Assembly (NCBI GenBank): GCA_018340805.1
Contig: JACMZG010000008.1
Span: 77,087,884 to 77,151,883, forward strand
Source of the DNA: Microvelia longipes
Lineage: Eukaryota; Arthropoda; Insecta; Hemiptera; Veliidae
Direction: 5' to 3'
Length of the DNA: 64,000 nt
Part shown: in pieces, positions 35,086 through 47,166 of the stretch
Numbering within the stretch: position 1 is the first letter of the stretch
How the letters are laid out: each line of letters begins with the position of its first letter
Made by a program: the position numbers and the translations under genes
Notes under the pieces: model-generated
The model's input: the letters and a program-made list of their open reading frames with translations, nothing else
Told to the model about the DNA's origin: nothing
Database searches by the model: none

Positions 35086-36012
35086 GGGTACCTGGGTTCC
35101 AATCCTGGTAAGGAAGATTTCTTTAGAATGCGTAGTTCCGTACTTAACAATCTATTTCTAGCTTGAAATTTCGGTTTATGCTTTATAACTTGCAGTTACA
35201 ATTATCATGGACAACTCGTAACTCATTTTTTCTGTATTTTTCAAAGGGAATGCGCTAAAACCTTTAAAGATACCAATAAAAAAAAACAATTTTGCGTTAA
35301 ACCAGTGCAAATATTGATGTGCCCTACTAATTTTAGAGGCAGTTTGGTATAATCAAGAAGATAATAATGCCAATTTCTTTTGGAAAACAGAAAAAGTGAG
35401 TTACGAGTATTGCTTGATAATTGAGTAACTGCTTAGGATATAAAGCATAAATCGGGACCTTAAGCTAAAAATGGAATGCTAAGCACGCATTTATTTTATT
35501 TATACAATTTTGATTTTACAAGAAATCTAAAAATAACAGCAACATTTTGAAGATGCATATAACTACAAAATGAGCAACACAAAATGACACATCATCCAAA
35601 ACTTAACTTTTTCTTAAAATCCTGATGTTTGCATTTTCCGCTAAAACCGTGAAATACATTTCTTGGAAATTTCACTAACAAGTGAGGTACTATACCTATG
35701 GGACATGTAGCTCAGAGGGGTCCGTCTGGAAGGCAACATAGAGAACCCTTATAAATACAGGGCTTCTTTAGGGACCATAATAATATTCCTTCGAGACTAA
35801 AACAACTTTACATTTTTATGAAAAAACAATTCGGGTCCCTAATAAAGGGCTATACCATCGTTCATTTTATAACTATAAAACTTTGATTCTGAACAAAACA
35901 GAAATAAAATCCCTTTTATTGCTAGTGTTATTTAAAGGTTTGATATCATAATTTTTGGTTCTATGTATTTATTAATATTAAATTATAAATATATATATAT
36001 ATATATATATTA

Positions 36013-36069
<57 letters not shown>

Positions 36070-36347
36070 AGTGAATAGGACAGTGTCTAGATAATTCATT
36101 CGTCACCTGAAAAATCTTAAAAAATTTAAAGCAAAATTATGTGACAGAATACAGGATTATCTTTTCGCCTGACACTTCAATCTTAAACTACAAAAAATAC
36201 TGCCTCTGCATTTAGCACATTCCCTCCATAAAAATTAAGAATATGAGATTGTACAGATGACTAAAGTTAAAAAAGTAGGAGGGTCCAATGTTTTCACGTT
36301 TTATAATAATAATGTCATAATAAGGCTAAAACATAGACACTAAAGAC
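35086..36347. other. AT-rich DNA with (AT)n microsatellite
   Basis: (AT)n at about 35987-36065. A B-box-like GGGTTCCAATCCTGG at 35091-35105 hints at a tRNA-like relic but no A box is convincing. Confidence 0.4.
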
Positions 36348-36350
36348 TTA

Positions 36351-37484
36351 GGCCCGTATTCAAAGACGATTTCCTGACATTTTCCTAACATTCTTCTAAC
36401 ATTTTCCTAACTCCTAATATTTTCCTAACACTTTCCTAACATTCTCCTTAAGGAGAATAGGTTTAGGAAAGGGAAATCTTTTTAAGCCACGAAATTTAAA
36501 TGATCGTTCCCGTGTTTTAAAAGTCTTTTAGAGGCTTTGCATGATTTTATTTAGTAAGAACCTAAGGTAGGTAAGTCAAAAAGTGATACCATTGTAACGT
36601 AATATATCGCAAAATATCAATGTTATTAACTTATTACCTGGATTTACGACACACTTTGTCGTATTAATAACTATCTACATAAATTTACATAATATAAGTT
36701 ACTATTAATCGACTTTACCTTACTATTAGGGAATTTACCCTGAAATTCTTTTAACACCTCCGCCCAAGCCTTTTTCTTTTCTTCGGCCCGCACACAATCA
36801 GATTTTTTATTTTCTATGGTCTGTTTGTGGCGGGTTATTGATTCAAAGAGGAGTTGGTCACAGTTGGTCCGGTGTGAATAATTCAGCCATTATTACACCA
36901 AAAAAATTTTACACAAACAAAAATTAATTTGATGACAAAATACGAAAAACAAAATTGTGTAAATGATTTAGCAAAATTAAAACAGTGTTGCACTGATTAA
37001 CAGGTCTATATTTAGACACCTTTAGATTCATACAACCTGGTCCACGATCAAACTTGAAACGCTTGATATTGCTTTATTTATGAAAGCTGTTACAATAATC
37101 GAACATTCTATTAACTCTACTGTTCACTGAAAACATATGTAAATAAAGTTTCCAATATATTTAACATTTGCCAAAGCAAGACCGCATTGTTGTTTATGAC
37201 AAAGTGTGTCGGAAATCCAGGTAATAAGTTAATAACATTGATATTTTGCGATATATTACGTTACTTACAATGGTATCACTTTTTGACTTAACTACCTTAG
37301 GTTCTTACTAAATAAAATCATGCGAAGCCTCTAAAAAACTTTTAAAATACGGGAACAATCATTTAAATTTTGTGGCTTAAAAACAAATTCCTTACCTAAA
37401 CCTAACATTCTCCTTAAGGAGAATTTTAGGAAAATGTTAGGAGAATGTTAGGAAAATGTTAGGAAACGTCTTTGAATATGAGCC
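36351..37484. mobile_element. PIF/Harbinger-type element, non-autonomous, TTA-flanked
   Basis: Ends read GGCCCGTATTCAAAGACG (left) and its near reverse complement (right, ending ATGAGCC), flanked by TTA (36348-36350 and 37485-37487), the 3 bp duplication typical of PIF/Harbinger. Arms of ~300 bp (36351-36660, 37198-37484) contain tandem TTTCCTAACATT words. The ~540 bp centre holds a Myb/SANT-like fragment. No transposase is present. Confidence 0.8.
36720..36890 (-). pseudogene. Myb/SANT-like (Harbinger accessory) fragment
   Basis: The minus strand opens with ATG (36888-36890) reading MAELFTPDQL, breaks by a frame change, and continues in a neighbouring frame through HKQTIENKKSD, then KKKAWAEVLKEFQ. 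The IENK-D...KE-AW pattern is the Myb/SANT-like DNA-binding protein that accompanies Harbinger transposases and resembles NAIF1-type domains. Truncated after ~55 codons. Confidence 0.6.
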
Positions 37485-37608
37485 TTAAGGTTGGCTCTAC
37501 TTGCTGAGTTGAAGTGATTAAATTGTGATTCTTCAGAGAGTCAGAAGGTTTGTGTAGTATAGAGTAAGCTAGACTGTAATAGATCAACAGATGTAGCCAA
37601 CAGCAATC

Positions 37609-37641
37609 ACTGATGATGACCTCTTGTTAGTTCAACACGCT
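37609..37641 (+). ncRNA. Degenerate hammerhead-like motif F
   Basis: CTGATGATGACC is followed after a short gap by TTCAACACGC where GAAACGC-type sequence would be expected. Probably a decayed member of the same motif family. Confidence 0.2.
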
Positions 37642-37830
37642 TTGAGTATTTTGTAATTAAAACAAAAACTGTTTTATACAACGTTACTCCCAGGTATAAA
37701 TAAATAAACAGTGTTTCTTTCTACACTTTCCTTACATGACTTCTAGCAAAAAGGGAAACTTAGTCAATTGTTTAAAAATATATTATAATTATACCTGTAT
37801 TATAATATTATTTATCATTCCATTCATTTA

Positions 37831-38622
37831 ATCTTACCAAAAACCACTTACGTAATAAAAAAAACTTCACGCCAAATCTTTGGTCCAAAAGAGTAGGGTA
37901 ATCAACTTTTCTGTCCCGCCAAGTCATGTCCGTTTTGGGTGGAAACGGTCATTGGCGTTTCAAAGTGCTAGGGTGGCTATACTAAAGGGCCTTATTCAAA
38001 CTGTGAGGCAATCATCAGCTTCTTCTCCTTGGCGGCAAGCCAGCAGTGTGAACAAATTGTATAGCTTCTTTTACATTATTTTAAGATATCAAATAATCCA
38101 GGTGTTCGTGGAGATTAATCATAACAGATTTTAGCAAAGTTATAATTGCAGCAAGAGTATACAAATGAAATTAATGAATGAATAAAACGATTAAGGTACC
38201 ATATAATCAGGCACTACACCCTATATAACATTGCCAACACTTTTTTTTTTTTTTTTTTTAATTTTTTTATTTCCAACTTTTACAATAATATAAATAACAC
38301 ACAACATTACATAAATAATTATTATCTTATATATGTATAAAACATGCCACTTCTTTAGATTAGATGAACCCTTCCTTACTACTTCTAAAATTTATTCACA
38401 CTGCTGGCTTTCCGCCAAGGAGAAAAAGCTGATGATTGCATCACAATTTAAATAAGGCCCTTCAGTTTTGTCAACCTAGCAACTTCAATTCGAACCGCCA
38501 ACGACCGTTTCCACCCAAAACGGACAGGACTTGGCAGGACAGAAAAGTTGATTTCTCTACTTTTTTGGATCAAAGACTTGGCGGGGAGTTTTTTATTCCA
38601 TATAAGTGGTTTTTGGTAAGAT
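37831..38622. repeat. Fold-back element, ~220 bp arms
   Basis: Both ends carry ATCTTACCAAAAACCACTTA (right end in reverse). Arms 37831-38057 and 38397-38622 share CAACTTTTCTGTCC, GTCCGTTTTGGGTGGAAACG and CTCCTTGGCGG words. The centre has a T run at 38240-38258 and no gene. No clear target duplication. Fragments of the family at 20518 and 39295. Confidence 0.8.
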
Positions 38623-40933
38623 TTCATGACTTTTGTACGGCTCCTGTTTTATGTAAAAACAGAAGTAAACAAAATGCTGTAAAGGGAGTATAAGTATTCT
38701 ATACACCACTCTTCAGTTTTTTTTTCTGGCGTGTATAGCATAGGAATTATAAATTTGATGTATGGATACAAAAATGTTAAAAAAGGCATCAGACATATCT
38801 AAAAGTCCTCAAACACCAAAATCTATTTAATAGTAAGTAAAGAGTGCAGGTGGGTCAATTTATATAAAAGTAGCCTTCACTAGCTTAGTTTTTCGCTCCG
38901 CGTTTAGCGTAGGAATGCCGAATTTGATATTTTATTAAGTAGGAATGCACACGAGAATAAGACGAATCTAAAAAGTCCTCAGTAAAAATCCGTTCAGTAG
39001 TTTAGGCTGTAAGTGCGTCAACAAAATGTGCAGGAAGAATAAGAATATGAAGTCGTCAAGAATGCTATTTTTAAACCTCTTTTTCTCTACTTCTGCTTGG
39101 CCGATTTGGATGATATTTTTTATTTACAAGGCACGCCCTTTCATGATATTACAATACTATTTATGTACATACAGACCTTTTATACACTACAGACCTTCAA
39201 ATCCTCACTTTGTTGCGCACAGCATAATATAAACTGGCAGCTTTAATAGGGTTTCGACTTTTTTATTGACTAAGCGGGGTATTTAACCTTTTTTTCTTGA
39301 CTTGGCGGGGCAGAACTTTGATGTGTTCCCAAATATAATTTACTAAACTTCTACTTCTACTTCATTAGAATAATATTATTTCCTTAAAATTTATTGTTTT
39401 TAAATAATATCAATTACTATACTATTACCAGAATAATACCATTTACCATACATGCTTATAATGTGTTATTAAGTTTATCTTAAAATACTGTGCCATTAAT
39501 ACATCTATGATTTTTATTCTGTATGCCGTTTCATTTATTATTAAAAATTTGGCTTATTCAATGTATATTCAAGAGAAATTTGAAGCGTGAGGTTTTTTTA
39601 TAAATGTAAGAGCATTTTTGACTGCTTTCTATCTTGGATTGAAAGCAGCTCCAGTGAAGCAGTGAGCTGCTTTAACTGAAGCAGCACTTGGCTCCATTCT
39701 CAGTTTTTGTTAAAATATCCTTCTTCATAATAAAAGCTTTTTTAGATTTTTGGGGTTTAAACCCTCTTTTCTTTTCTAAAATCTGGTATTTGTTTACCAT
39801 AAAATGTTCTAAATGCTTTTTTACTTTTTGTTTCTCTAAAAGTAAATTTAATTCCCTACTCGCTTGACAAGAAGACTAACATGATGTGCAGTTGAAATAA
39901 ATAATTCACAAAAAAGATGAGAAACTTAATTTATTATAAAGAAAAGTATTGAACAATTTAAGTAATTACTAAAATTACAACATAAATATTTATAAAAAAG
40001 TAACGCGCATTTTATGTGAGACTGTAACAATTAAATATATAATTTTTACTTAGAGCTAACAGATTGGTGTAGAGCTCTCTTCTTTTGTTTTGTTAACTTG
40101 CGGCTCACAGCAATGCTCAGAGCTTTGCTTGAGTCAGCTAAGCCTAACATGATAGGTCTATCTTGGTTGATAATGTTAAGGCTGTTTCATTTATATGTTA
40201 CCTCGTTTTGTTGACCCCTTTAGAGCAAGCTTTTTGTTGTACTGATTTCCAAGGGTAATTAGCTAAATAAAGAGAAAACTCGCAGAGAAACCATTAGCAG
40301 ATTCTCAAAGAAAAAATGACCTTACGAGATTAGGGTAATGGAAGGGGGAGGTAGATTTTTGTAATGGGGGGTCTCCCTGATCAAGAATATGTATATATTA
40401 CCCCATAAAAAATGAATGGGGTGATTCTATGCCCTTAAGAGCTACAAAAAACATGGTATTGACCAGGGGTCATATCTCTACTGTTATCTCACAAGGTCAA
40501 ATTTCATAATTTTTTAGTGCCTATGTTGGCTTGAAAAATATGCTTTGTGTATATATTGTATTCATATATATCACTCTATAATGTAAGTAGTGATATATGA
40601 TCATTTAGCCAATATTTTATATAGTCAGTTCAACTATAAATAGGCCTTTACGAGCACTCAAGGCGATGTAACAACACAAATAGCCCCTGTAGGGATCTCT
40701 GTAGGTGGGTAGTGAGGTCTTATTTTTTAATATTTGTAAATACCAAAAAAAAAAAATTCATTTCTAATCTTTTACCTTAGCTTCCAGTTGCTAAAGTATT
40801 AAAACGAACTTAAAATATTTACCTGAATCGTAGGACATTTCCCTATGTATACTATTATTCTATCCACCCTTTTATCAAAAAATGCGTCATTTTAATAATA
40901 ATCTAAACAACTTTTTATCAAACAATATTATTA
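38623..40933. other. AT-rich DNA, no gene seen
   Basis: No gene supported. Short family fragments (CTTGGCGGGGCAGAA at ~39300) match the preceding fold-back element. Confidence 0.45.
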
Positions 40934-41708
40934 CCGAGTCTGGTAGCTCAGTAGTAGAGCACTCGCCTATCGACCTAGAGGTCGAGGGTTTAAATCCAGC
41001 CGAGAGAGGACCTTAATATGGTTAAGGTAAACTCGGGCCTCACCAGCCTGAGTTTTACGTGGTTTCCTTGGCTGCTACGCAATACTCAATACGCAAATTC
41101 GAAATTGATTCCTGTTTCATCTGAGATAAGTCTGGATCAACGTTTCCACACTTGTTTTCAAAGATATACTAAGCCTGTATGTCCGAAAACTAAGTCAGTG
41201 AAAATGAAGCCGGAGCACAAGTAAAGTAAATGGGCAAGAACGAAGAACTCGGTTCTTGTTGACAAACGTCTCCTAGTTGCTCTGCGGAACTATGATTCTC
41301 AGATCAGGGTTATAGAATAAGTTAGTACACACTACTCCACACTGACGCTGGGGTTCCTAAAGTTCTCTGTTTGGTAGCGCTGGACAGAGTGAGCCATGCA
41401 AGAGTCTGATGATGCAAGAGAAGCTGATTGCATTGGGATTGGTGAGACTTGGGAGACTTGGGGGTGATTGGGATTGGTGAATTGCCGGGATTGGCTGGAT
41501 TGGTACTACGAAGCTGAGAGTTGAAAGTTGAGAGTTTGGTTGGGCTAGATGAACTGGACACACTGCGGACTAATCATATGTGTTGCCAAGTTCGAAGGGT
41601 GTCCTTCCTAGATGATTGGGTGTGTAAAAACTCTGGGGTGGATTATTAGTGAGGGAAAACGCTAATATGACCCTAGGGCTTTAAGCGTAAAAAAAAACAA
41701 AAAAAAAA
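40934..41708 (+). mobile_element. Long tRNA-headed SINE1, copy b
   Basis: tRNA-like head (GGTAGCTCAGTAGTAGAGC; B box GGGTTTAAATCC), body shorter than in copies a and c, terminal hairpin and a clear A-rich tail (41688-41708). Flanked by near-identical AACAATATTATT (40921-40932) and AACAATAGTATT (41708-41719), a target duplication with one mismatch. Confidence 0.85.
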
Positions 41709-41719
41709 ACAATAGTATT

Positions 41720-42111
41720 CCTTAATTTAAAATTAAACCAAATAGCAAAATTTTAAACCTCAAAACCCAACTAATTATAAAAATTAAGCAAATGTTTCAA
41801 ATATGGATTAGTCTCTCTTATATTTATAACTTTCTCTCTCTCGTTTGAGAGCCAAACAAGCAGAGAGCTATAGAATAAAACAATCATTTCCAAATACTAA
41901 AATTTAATGGTACTGGTTTTATCTTTAAATTTTAAAACGCAGTTCGTATTTAATTATTTTAATTGAGATAATTCAGTACATTATTATGATATTAAAAGCT
42001 TGTTTGTGAGTAAATGATTTAAAATATTTTTGAAACAGGATAAATTGTTTGATTGCATTAAAAGTATTTGTATTACACAAAGATGATTCGAGCAGTAATA
42101 TAGTGAATGAA
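41720..42111. other. AT-rich DNA, no gene seen
   Basis: No supported feature. Confidence 0.5.
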
Positions 42112-42595
42112 CACAGCAGAAAAATGCTAGGGCCAAGGACCACAAGCCTGGCGAATTTCCTTTTAAATGCGTTCTTCATTGCTTTGCAATTTATATATTG
42201 CTGAAACGTTCTGTTCATAATTCACAAACTAGAGCAGGAGCATTACTACTTTTTACTTATTTTTTCCTTTTTCCGATTTTGTTTAAAGAAAATGCACATG
42301 TTTATCCTACAGGTTATTCAGAACTACAGTTATCATTCCAAGATCTGAAACGCACAGCATTATGCGTTGTAAGATCAAGCTCAGATTATCTTTATTATCG
42401 TTTTTAATTTGTAATCACATTTCCATTGAACAATGCGGAAACAATTGAGTAACAAATAGTAATGCTACTTTTCTAGGTTATGAATCATGAACAGAACAGT
42501 TATCACGATATAAATTGCAAAGCAAAGAATCTCGCATGCCAAAGAAAATTCGCCAGGATTGAGGCCCTCCGTGCCAGAATTATTTAGTCACTTAA
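42112..42595. repeat. Fold-back element, ~100 bp arms
   Basis: Arms 42127-42227 and 42476-42580 are reverse complements with mismatches (TTGCTTTGCAATTTATAT, CTGGCGAATTT and GTTCTGTTCAT words). Two short antiparallel frames arise from the arms and are not genes. Confidence 0.75.
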
Positions 42596-42944
42596 TGTGT
42601 CCCTAACAATATTTTACTAAACCGAACTAAAATTAAAATATATCTTCTAAAATATGTATTGTCCCCTCCAAGACTCACGGGTCTCTTGATTAGTAGTCCG
42701 GTACTATCCTCAGCTACCCTATAAGATATAGATAGATTAATAACTCTCAGTACTTAAGGTATTCACTCCTAGTACTATATTTCAAACTCTTATGACATGA
42801 CTATGTCATAAGACAATATAAGTTATACAACATTTTTGTTGTATAGCGAAGTGTTTTCTAGTTATTTGGGGTTTTGGTAGCATAAACTGGTTTAACTAGA
42901 TTCTAAATCTAGATAAAGATTTGTTTTTAAATTTTACTCTTACA

Positions 42945-43085
42945 GCAAACCGGGTTAATGACGTCTTAACAACCTGGTTTTCAATAGGGTTCGCGTATTC
43001 CCTATGTTTGATTTTAATCCGAGGTTCGGCTCCTGCTATGACGCCTATTATTCCATTAGCTATTTTTTTCTAAATGAAATTCTCA
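42945..43085 (+). repeat. Short dispersed repeat R3
   Basis: Shares AACCGGGTTAATGAC and CTCCTGC-ATGGC-type words with 26695-26935, where an (AT)n tract has expanded inside the repeat. Confidence 0.45.
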
Positions 43086-43169
43086 AAAAATTACGTAAGA
43101 ACATAGCCGAAAAAGTGTAAAAAATAAGGTATACGTAAAAATCGTAAATTTATCGTAATAGCGCATATG

Positions 43170-43900
43170 CTCTCTACTTCGGTCTCACTTGGCTCGTCCT
43201 CAGAATATACTAGTCGTTAAATTTAAACTGCAACACGTCTTCGGACTTCCTTCGCATGTCCTCAAATAGTAGAATGCATCCGTTTAATTTCCTGCGGTCA
43301 TCCATCCAGGCACTGACCATGGTCCATGCTGCTTAACGTTTATGATCTAACAAAAACCATAGATACACTTGTTTCAATCAAATGAAACTTAGTGTACTTA
43401 TTCATTACTTAAAGGTATACATTTGAACCAAATTTTAACACAATTGAATTTTTTTTCCGATTTTTACCTTTTTTTTAAAAAACCTTATACAAGTCATTTG
43501 ATAAAAATTGAACTAAATCTATTAATAAAATGAGACTTGGCACATATGTTAGCATTAATTATGGCTTGGTTGTATGAGTTTTCATAATTTTTGCTGACAT
43601 TATTGCTAGTTAATGAAGTAATAAAAAATAGTTTTTGGATAGCACAACTATTCCTATAGACTGATTTTTGTACAAACATTCAACTCTTTAGCATATAAAC
43701 ATATAAACAGAGGGAGCAACGATGATAACAGACATACATACACACGCAGGCAGACAACTTTGTAAAAACAACTTAAGAGGTCTCAAAAACACATGAAATG
43801 GATAATTCAAGTGACATCCCGCTTTCTCATGTATGTAGTATTTTTTTGCAAACACAATACTTTTCGTATATACCTACGGTATAAATGAGGAAAAGTAAGA
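43170..43900 (+). repeat. Dispersed repeat R1, copy C
   Basis: Same block order as copy A, from CTACTTCGGTCTCACTTGG through AAAAATTGAACTAAATC to CCTACGGTATAAATGAGGAA. Confidence 0.75.
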
Positions 43901-44236
43901 ATAGCTGCCACATTTAGATTTCATTAAATTCTTTAACACTTCAGACCTTTTTAAGATCACTCGAGGTACCTCTAGCCTTACGTTTGTGCAGGTTCTAATC
44001 CCAGTCAGGCCAAATGGTTTTCACGATCAATAGCCGTCATGCTAATGCTTCAAAATAAGTAACTTTAAAAGAAATAAGAATACTGATGTTGGTAGGTCTT
44101 CAACAAGGCCTTACTTAATTTCAGTCTTGCTAATTAGCAAGTTTAATGATGCTTACTTGAGAAGTAACTGAAGCACTTATAAGATAATAAGATATTGTTT
44201 GTTTTGGGATTTTGGAGTGCTAGGTTTGTTTATATA

Positions 44237-44242
44237 TAATAT

Positions 44243-44284
<42 letters not shown>

Positions 44285-44292
44285 ATATATTG
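44237..44292. repeat. (AT)n microsatellite
   Basis: Interrupted TA dinucleotide tract. Confidence 0.9.
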
Positions 44293-44399
44293 ATACTCAT
44301 TTACTCTAGAGAATTGAACTATGTAGCATAAATAAAGGAAAACTAGAGGCATTTGACCTCTTTGCGGCTCGCGACGTCAGCGCTGGGGGTCACATTAAC

Positions 44400-44815
44400 T
44401 TCGCAGTCAAACTGTTGATTGTGATCAATTTAAAATTTGGCACGTTTTTGTATACGTGCTAAGTTTCTTCTCATTATCAACAACAGTTCAATTTTTATTA
44501 AATATCTGGTGTACGTTTTTTTTTAAATTAAATTGAAATTCAGCACAAAAGTATACCTTTACACAAGAAATAAGTACACCATGTTTCATACTAATACGAT
44601 AAGTATATCCATAATTTCTGTTTTATCATAAAAGTTAAGCTGCATTCAGATAGGTCAGGGCTTGGATGGGCGACCACAAAGAATAAAACGGATATATTTA
44701 CAATTCGAGGACGAGCGAAGCGAGTGCGGTGACGTGTTGCAGAATAAATTTAACGACTTGTATATTGTGAGGACGAGTGTAGCGAGCGAGCTTCATTACG
44801 CTCATCCCCCCCCCC
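44400..44815 (-). repeat. Dispersed repeat R1, copy D
   Basis: R1 in reverse: GAGGACGAGCGAAGCGAG and ATTACGCTCATCC at its start side, and CAGTTCAATTTTTAT in the middle. Only the first half of the repeat is present. Confidence 0.65.
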
Positions 44816-45482
44816 ACTGTTGTGATAAGGAGAAGTTTCCTGCTCCCATTTTTTTAATGAAAGTTTTCCACGTTGAACGGAATAGAAAAGCATCTGTTCC
44901 CAATTCTGCGGTTTAAATAAATCAGTAAAAATCAAACATTCACTCAGACAGACAACTTAATAAAAATAAATTAAAATTTATCTTGTTTGTTGTATTTACC
45001 AAGATATCATCAGTTTTTCCTATCGATCAAATTTCCCTAGGGTTATCTTTACTTTTTTATTGAAGATAAGTTAAGGGGGTTGTCATTAAAAATAGTGATT
45101 AATTTCCAGAAAAAATATCACCTCTTTTTTTTCTTTTTAAATTTGATATCTGTGATGACGATGGAGATTATTTTAAATATTTTTTCAGCTTTGCATAAAA
45201 CAGAATTATGATTAATGATACTGTAAAATGGAGCTTCAGAACTCTTTTTTATAAATATTATTTAACTTGACTAATCCATTTATTCTTAAAAATAAAATAT
45301 AAAATAAATAATTCTAAAAAAAACACTAGGCATTAGATAACCATTATTGCCGTGCTAATGGTTAGATAACCAGGCGAGCTGAACTGGAAAAAAAAGTTCA
45401 GAGGTACCCTGTACCCAAGCCACCTGCATTTACACGCATTATGATTTTTGTCATTCAATAGAAATAAATTAATAACCATTTA
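44816..45482. other. AT-rich DNA, no gene seen
   Basis: No supported feature. Confidence 0.5.
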
Positions 45483-45486
45483 TTAA

Positions 45487-45611
45487 AGTGATGTAGAAAT
45501 TCATACAGTAAGGGTGCGGGCGCGAGACACAGTGATTGAGGTTTGAGGTGGTTCTAAAAAACAGGGGCTAGCTACATCAACTACCGCACCGAGCGCTAGT
45601 TTTCACCTTGT
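45487..45611 (+). repeat. TTAA-flanked terminal inverted repeat, outer left end
   Basis: Begins AGTGATGTAGAAATTCATAC after TTAA (45483-45486). The whole ~125 bp matches the reverse complement of 58700-58825, which is followed by TTAA (58826-58829). It runs directly into the T-rich tail of SINE1 copy d. Confidence 0.75.
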
Positions 45612-45615
45612 ACAA

Positions 45616-46246
45616 CTGTTTTTTTTACGCTTTAACCCGTAGGGTCATTTAGCGTAAAATCCCCTCACTCAAAACTCACTCAACATTAACCCCTGAGTTT
45701 GTACACATCCAATCATCTAGGAAGCACCCTCTCCGTACATGGTAGCACATATAACCAGAACCAGTTCACAGTGTGTCTAGTTCATCCAGCTCAACCAGAC
45801 TCTATCCAAGCTCACTGCTCTGGCTAGTGTCTGCGACTAGTTCACAGTGTGCCTAGTTCATCTAGACCAGCTAGAATCTGGCTAGGCTCACCGCTCTGGC
45901 TAGCGCCGACTACTAGTTTACATCTAGTCTTACTAGCTCCTCTGATCACATTAGTCTCACTTGACCTCGTCCTTCCAGTCTCACCAATCTCATCAGTTCC
46001 ACTAGTATCACCAGACTCTAGCTAGGCTCACCGCTCTGGCTAGCGCCGACTACTAGTTCACTGTGTGCTTGTTTCATCCAGTCTTACTAGCTCCCCTGAT
46101 CACATTAGTCTCACTTGACCTCGTCCTTCCAGTCTCACCAATCCCATCAGTTACACTAGCATCACCAGACTCTAGCTAGGCTCACCGCTCTGGCCAGTCC
46201 AGCGCCACCCGACAAAGAACTCTAGCACCCAGATGTCAGTGTGTAC
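45616..46246 (-). mobile_element. SINE1 copy d, 3' part (interrupted by Gypsy)
   Basis: Reverse-oriented SINE1: terminal hairpin at 45620-45655, then the CTAGTTCATCTAG-type internal repeats expanded here to several units. It stops at the Gypsy LTR and resumes at 57922. Removing the Gypsy and one TGTAC restores the sequence found uninterrupted in copy c (around 30787-30795). Confidence 0.85.
46242..46246. repeat. 5 bp target duplication, left copy (Gypsy)
   Basis: TGTAC next to the left LTR; the same five bases follow the right LTR at 57917-57921. Confidence 0.8.
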
Positions 46247-46700
46247 TATAACAGGGCATTGGTTAAGCTTGCTATTAAGTTTGTTATTGAGTTTGAACAC
46301 AAAATATTTGAAGGATGAGATCATTCTGAGTTGGGATGAGATCATCCTGAGTTGGACAATCTCAGGGTCGAGATAACATCGGCAGATGTTTTTAATTAAC
46401 ATGTTCTTTTAACCTTGAAAGCCTGTAAATGAATGCGTTGTTATGTCAGTGTGAATGAGTGTGAGTGAAACCCGTGAATTTAACATGTCTAAATAGATTA
46501 TGCTTCTATGAGATAACATCGGCAGATGTTTTTAATTAACATGTTCTTTTAACCTTGAAAGCCTGTAAATGAATGCGTTGTTATGTCAGTGTGAATGAGT
46601 GTGAGTGAAACCCGTGAATTTAACATGTCCAATTAGATTATGTTTCAATGAGCACACGTGCCGATATGATTGGTCTTCTGGAAGGGGTTACCACCCTTGG

Positions 46701-46709
46701 CTATTTAAG
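46701..46709 (+). promoter_or_regulatory. TATA-like box of the left LTR
   Basis: CTATTTAAG, about 290 bp before AATAAA at 46988-46993. Conserved in the right LTR. Position fits a U3/R promoter, inferred only. Confidence 0.45.
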
Positions 46710-46806
46710 CTAGCTCTGGAGACCAATCGACTGAGACGTAAAGAGGTCGGAGAGTAATCAAAAGAGAGTTGTCAAGAAGTGATAGAAGAGTTAATAGAGT
46801 AGTAAG

Positions 46807-46843
46807 ATGCTCCTCACATTTATCGTCGCAGCGACCTGTAAGT
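46807..46843 (+). promoter_or_regulatory. LTR leader exon: ATG, short hydrophobic frame, splice donor
   Basis: An ATG opens MLLTFIVAAT, and after 31 nt comes CT|GTAAGTA, a consensus donor (GT at 46838-46839). Errantiviruses make env from a spliced RNA whose first exon lies near the 5' end. A signal-peptide-like start in the LTR could supply the env N-terminus. No acceptor was identified, so this is inference. The same segment is present in the right LTR. Confidence 0.4.
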
Positions 46844-46987
46844 AATTCTTTGTCTTGTAGTAGAGTTTACCGTTTGTATGTGCATAGTAGTATTGGGTAA
46901 ATTAGGAAACTGACTGATCTTACCTAGACCTGTTAAGCATACCATTATAAAATTATTTTAATATATATATGTCAGCTTACATTTATC

Positions 46988-46993
46988 AATAAA
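46988..46993 (+). terminator. Poly(A) signal in the LTR
   Basis: AATAAA, conserved in the right LTR copy, in the part expected to be R. Confidence 0.5.
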
Positions 46994-47149
46994 CGTATTA
47001 ACTCTGAATGCTACTTATGTTTTCTGATTAACACCCTGATGTCTTTCAGACTTAATTAGGCCAGGATTCCTAGTCAAGGAATCCCCTTTTTCTGTGGGGT
47101 TCCGGACTGGCCATCCGGTGTGAGTTCACCCAAAGCCCCACGGTTAAAG

Positions 47150-47166
47150 TGGCGCAGTCGGTAGGA
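47150..47166 (+). promoter_or_regulatory. Primer-binding site, tRNA-Ser-like
   Basis: TGGCGCAGTCGGTAGGA begins one base after the LTR. It is complementary to the 3' end of insect tRNA-Ser (..CGACTGCGCCA), as used by 17.6/297-type elements. Confidence 0.8.

Larger units (their letters stand above)
46247..47148 (+). repeat. Left LTR, ~902 bp
   Basis: Begins TATAACAGGG and ends CACGGTTAAA; no TG..CA ends, as in some errantiviruses. Contains a 140 bp tandem duplication (46371-46510 and 46511-46650), a 21 bp duplication before it (GATGAGATCAT...), a TATA-like CTATTTAAG (46701-46709), a short ATG frame with splice donor (46807-46843), and AATAAA (46988-46993). Confidence 0.92.
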
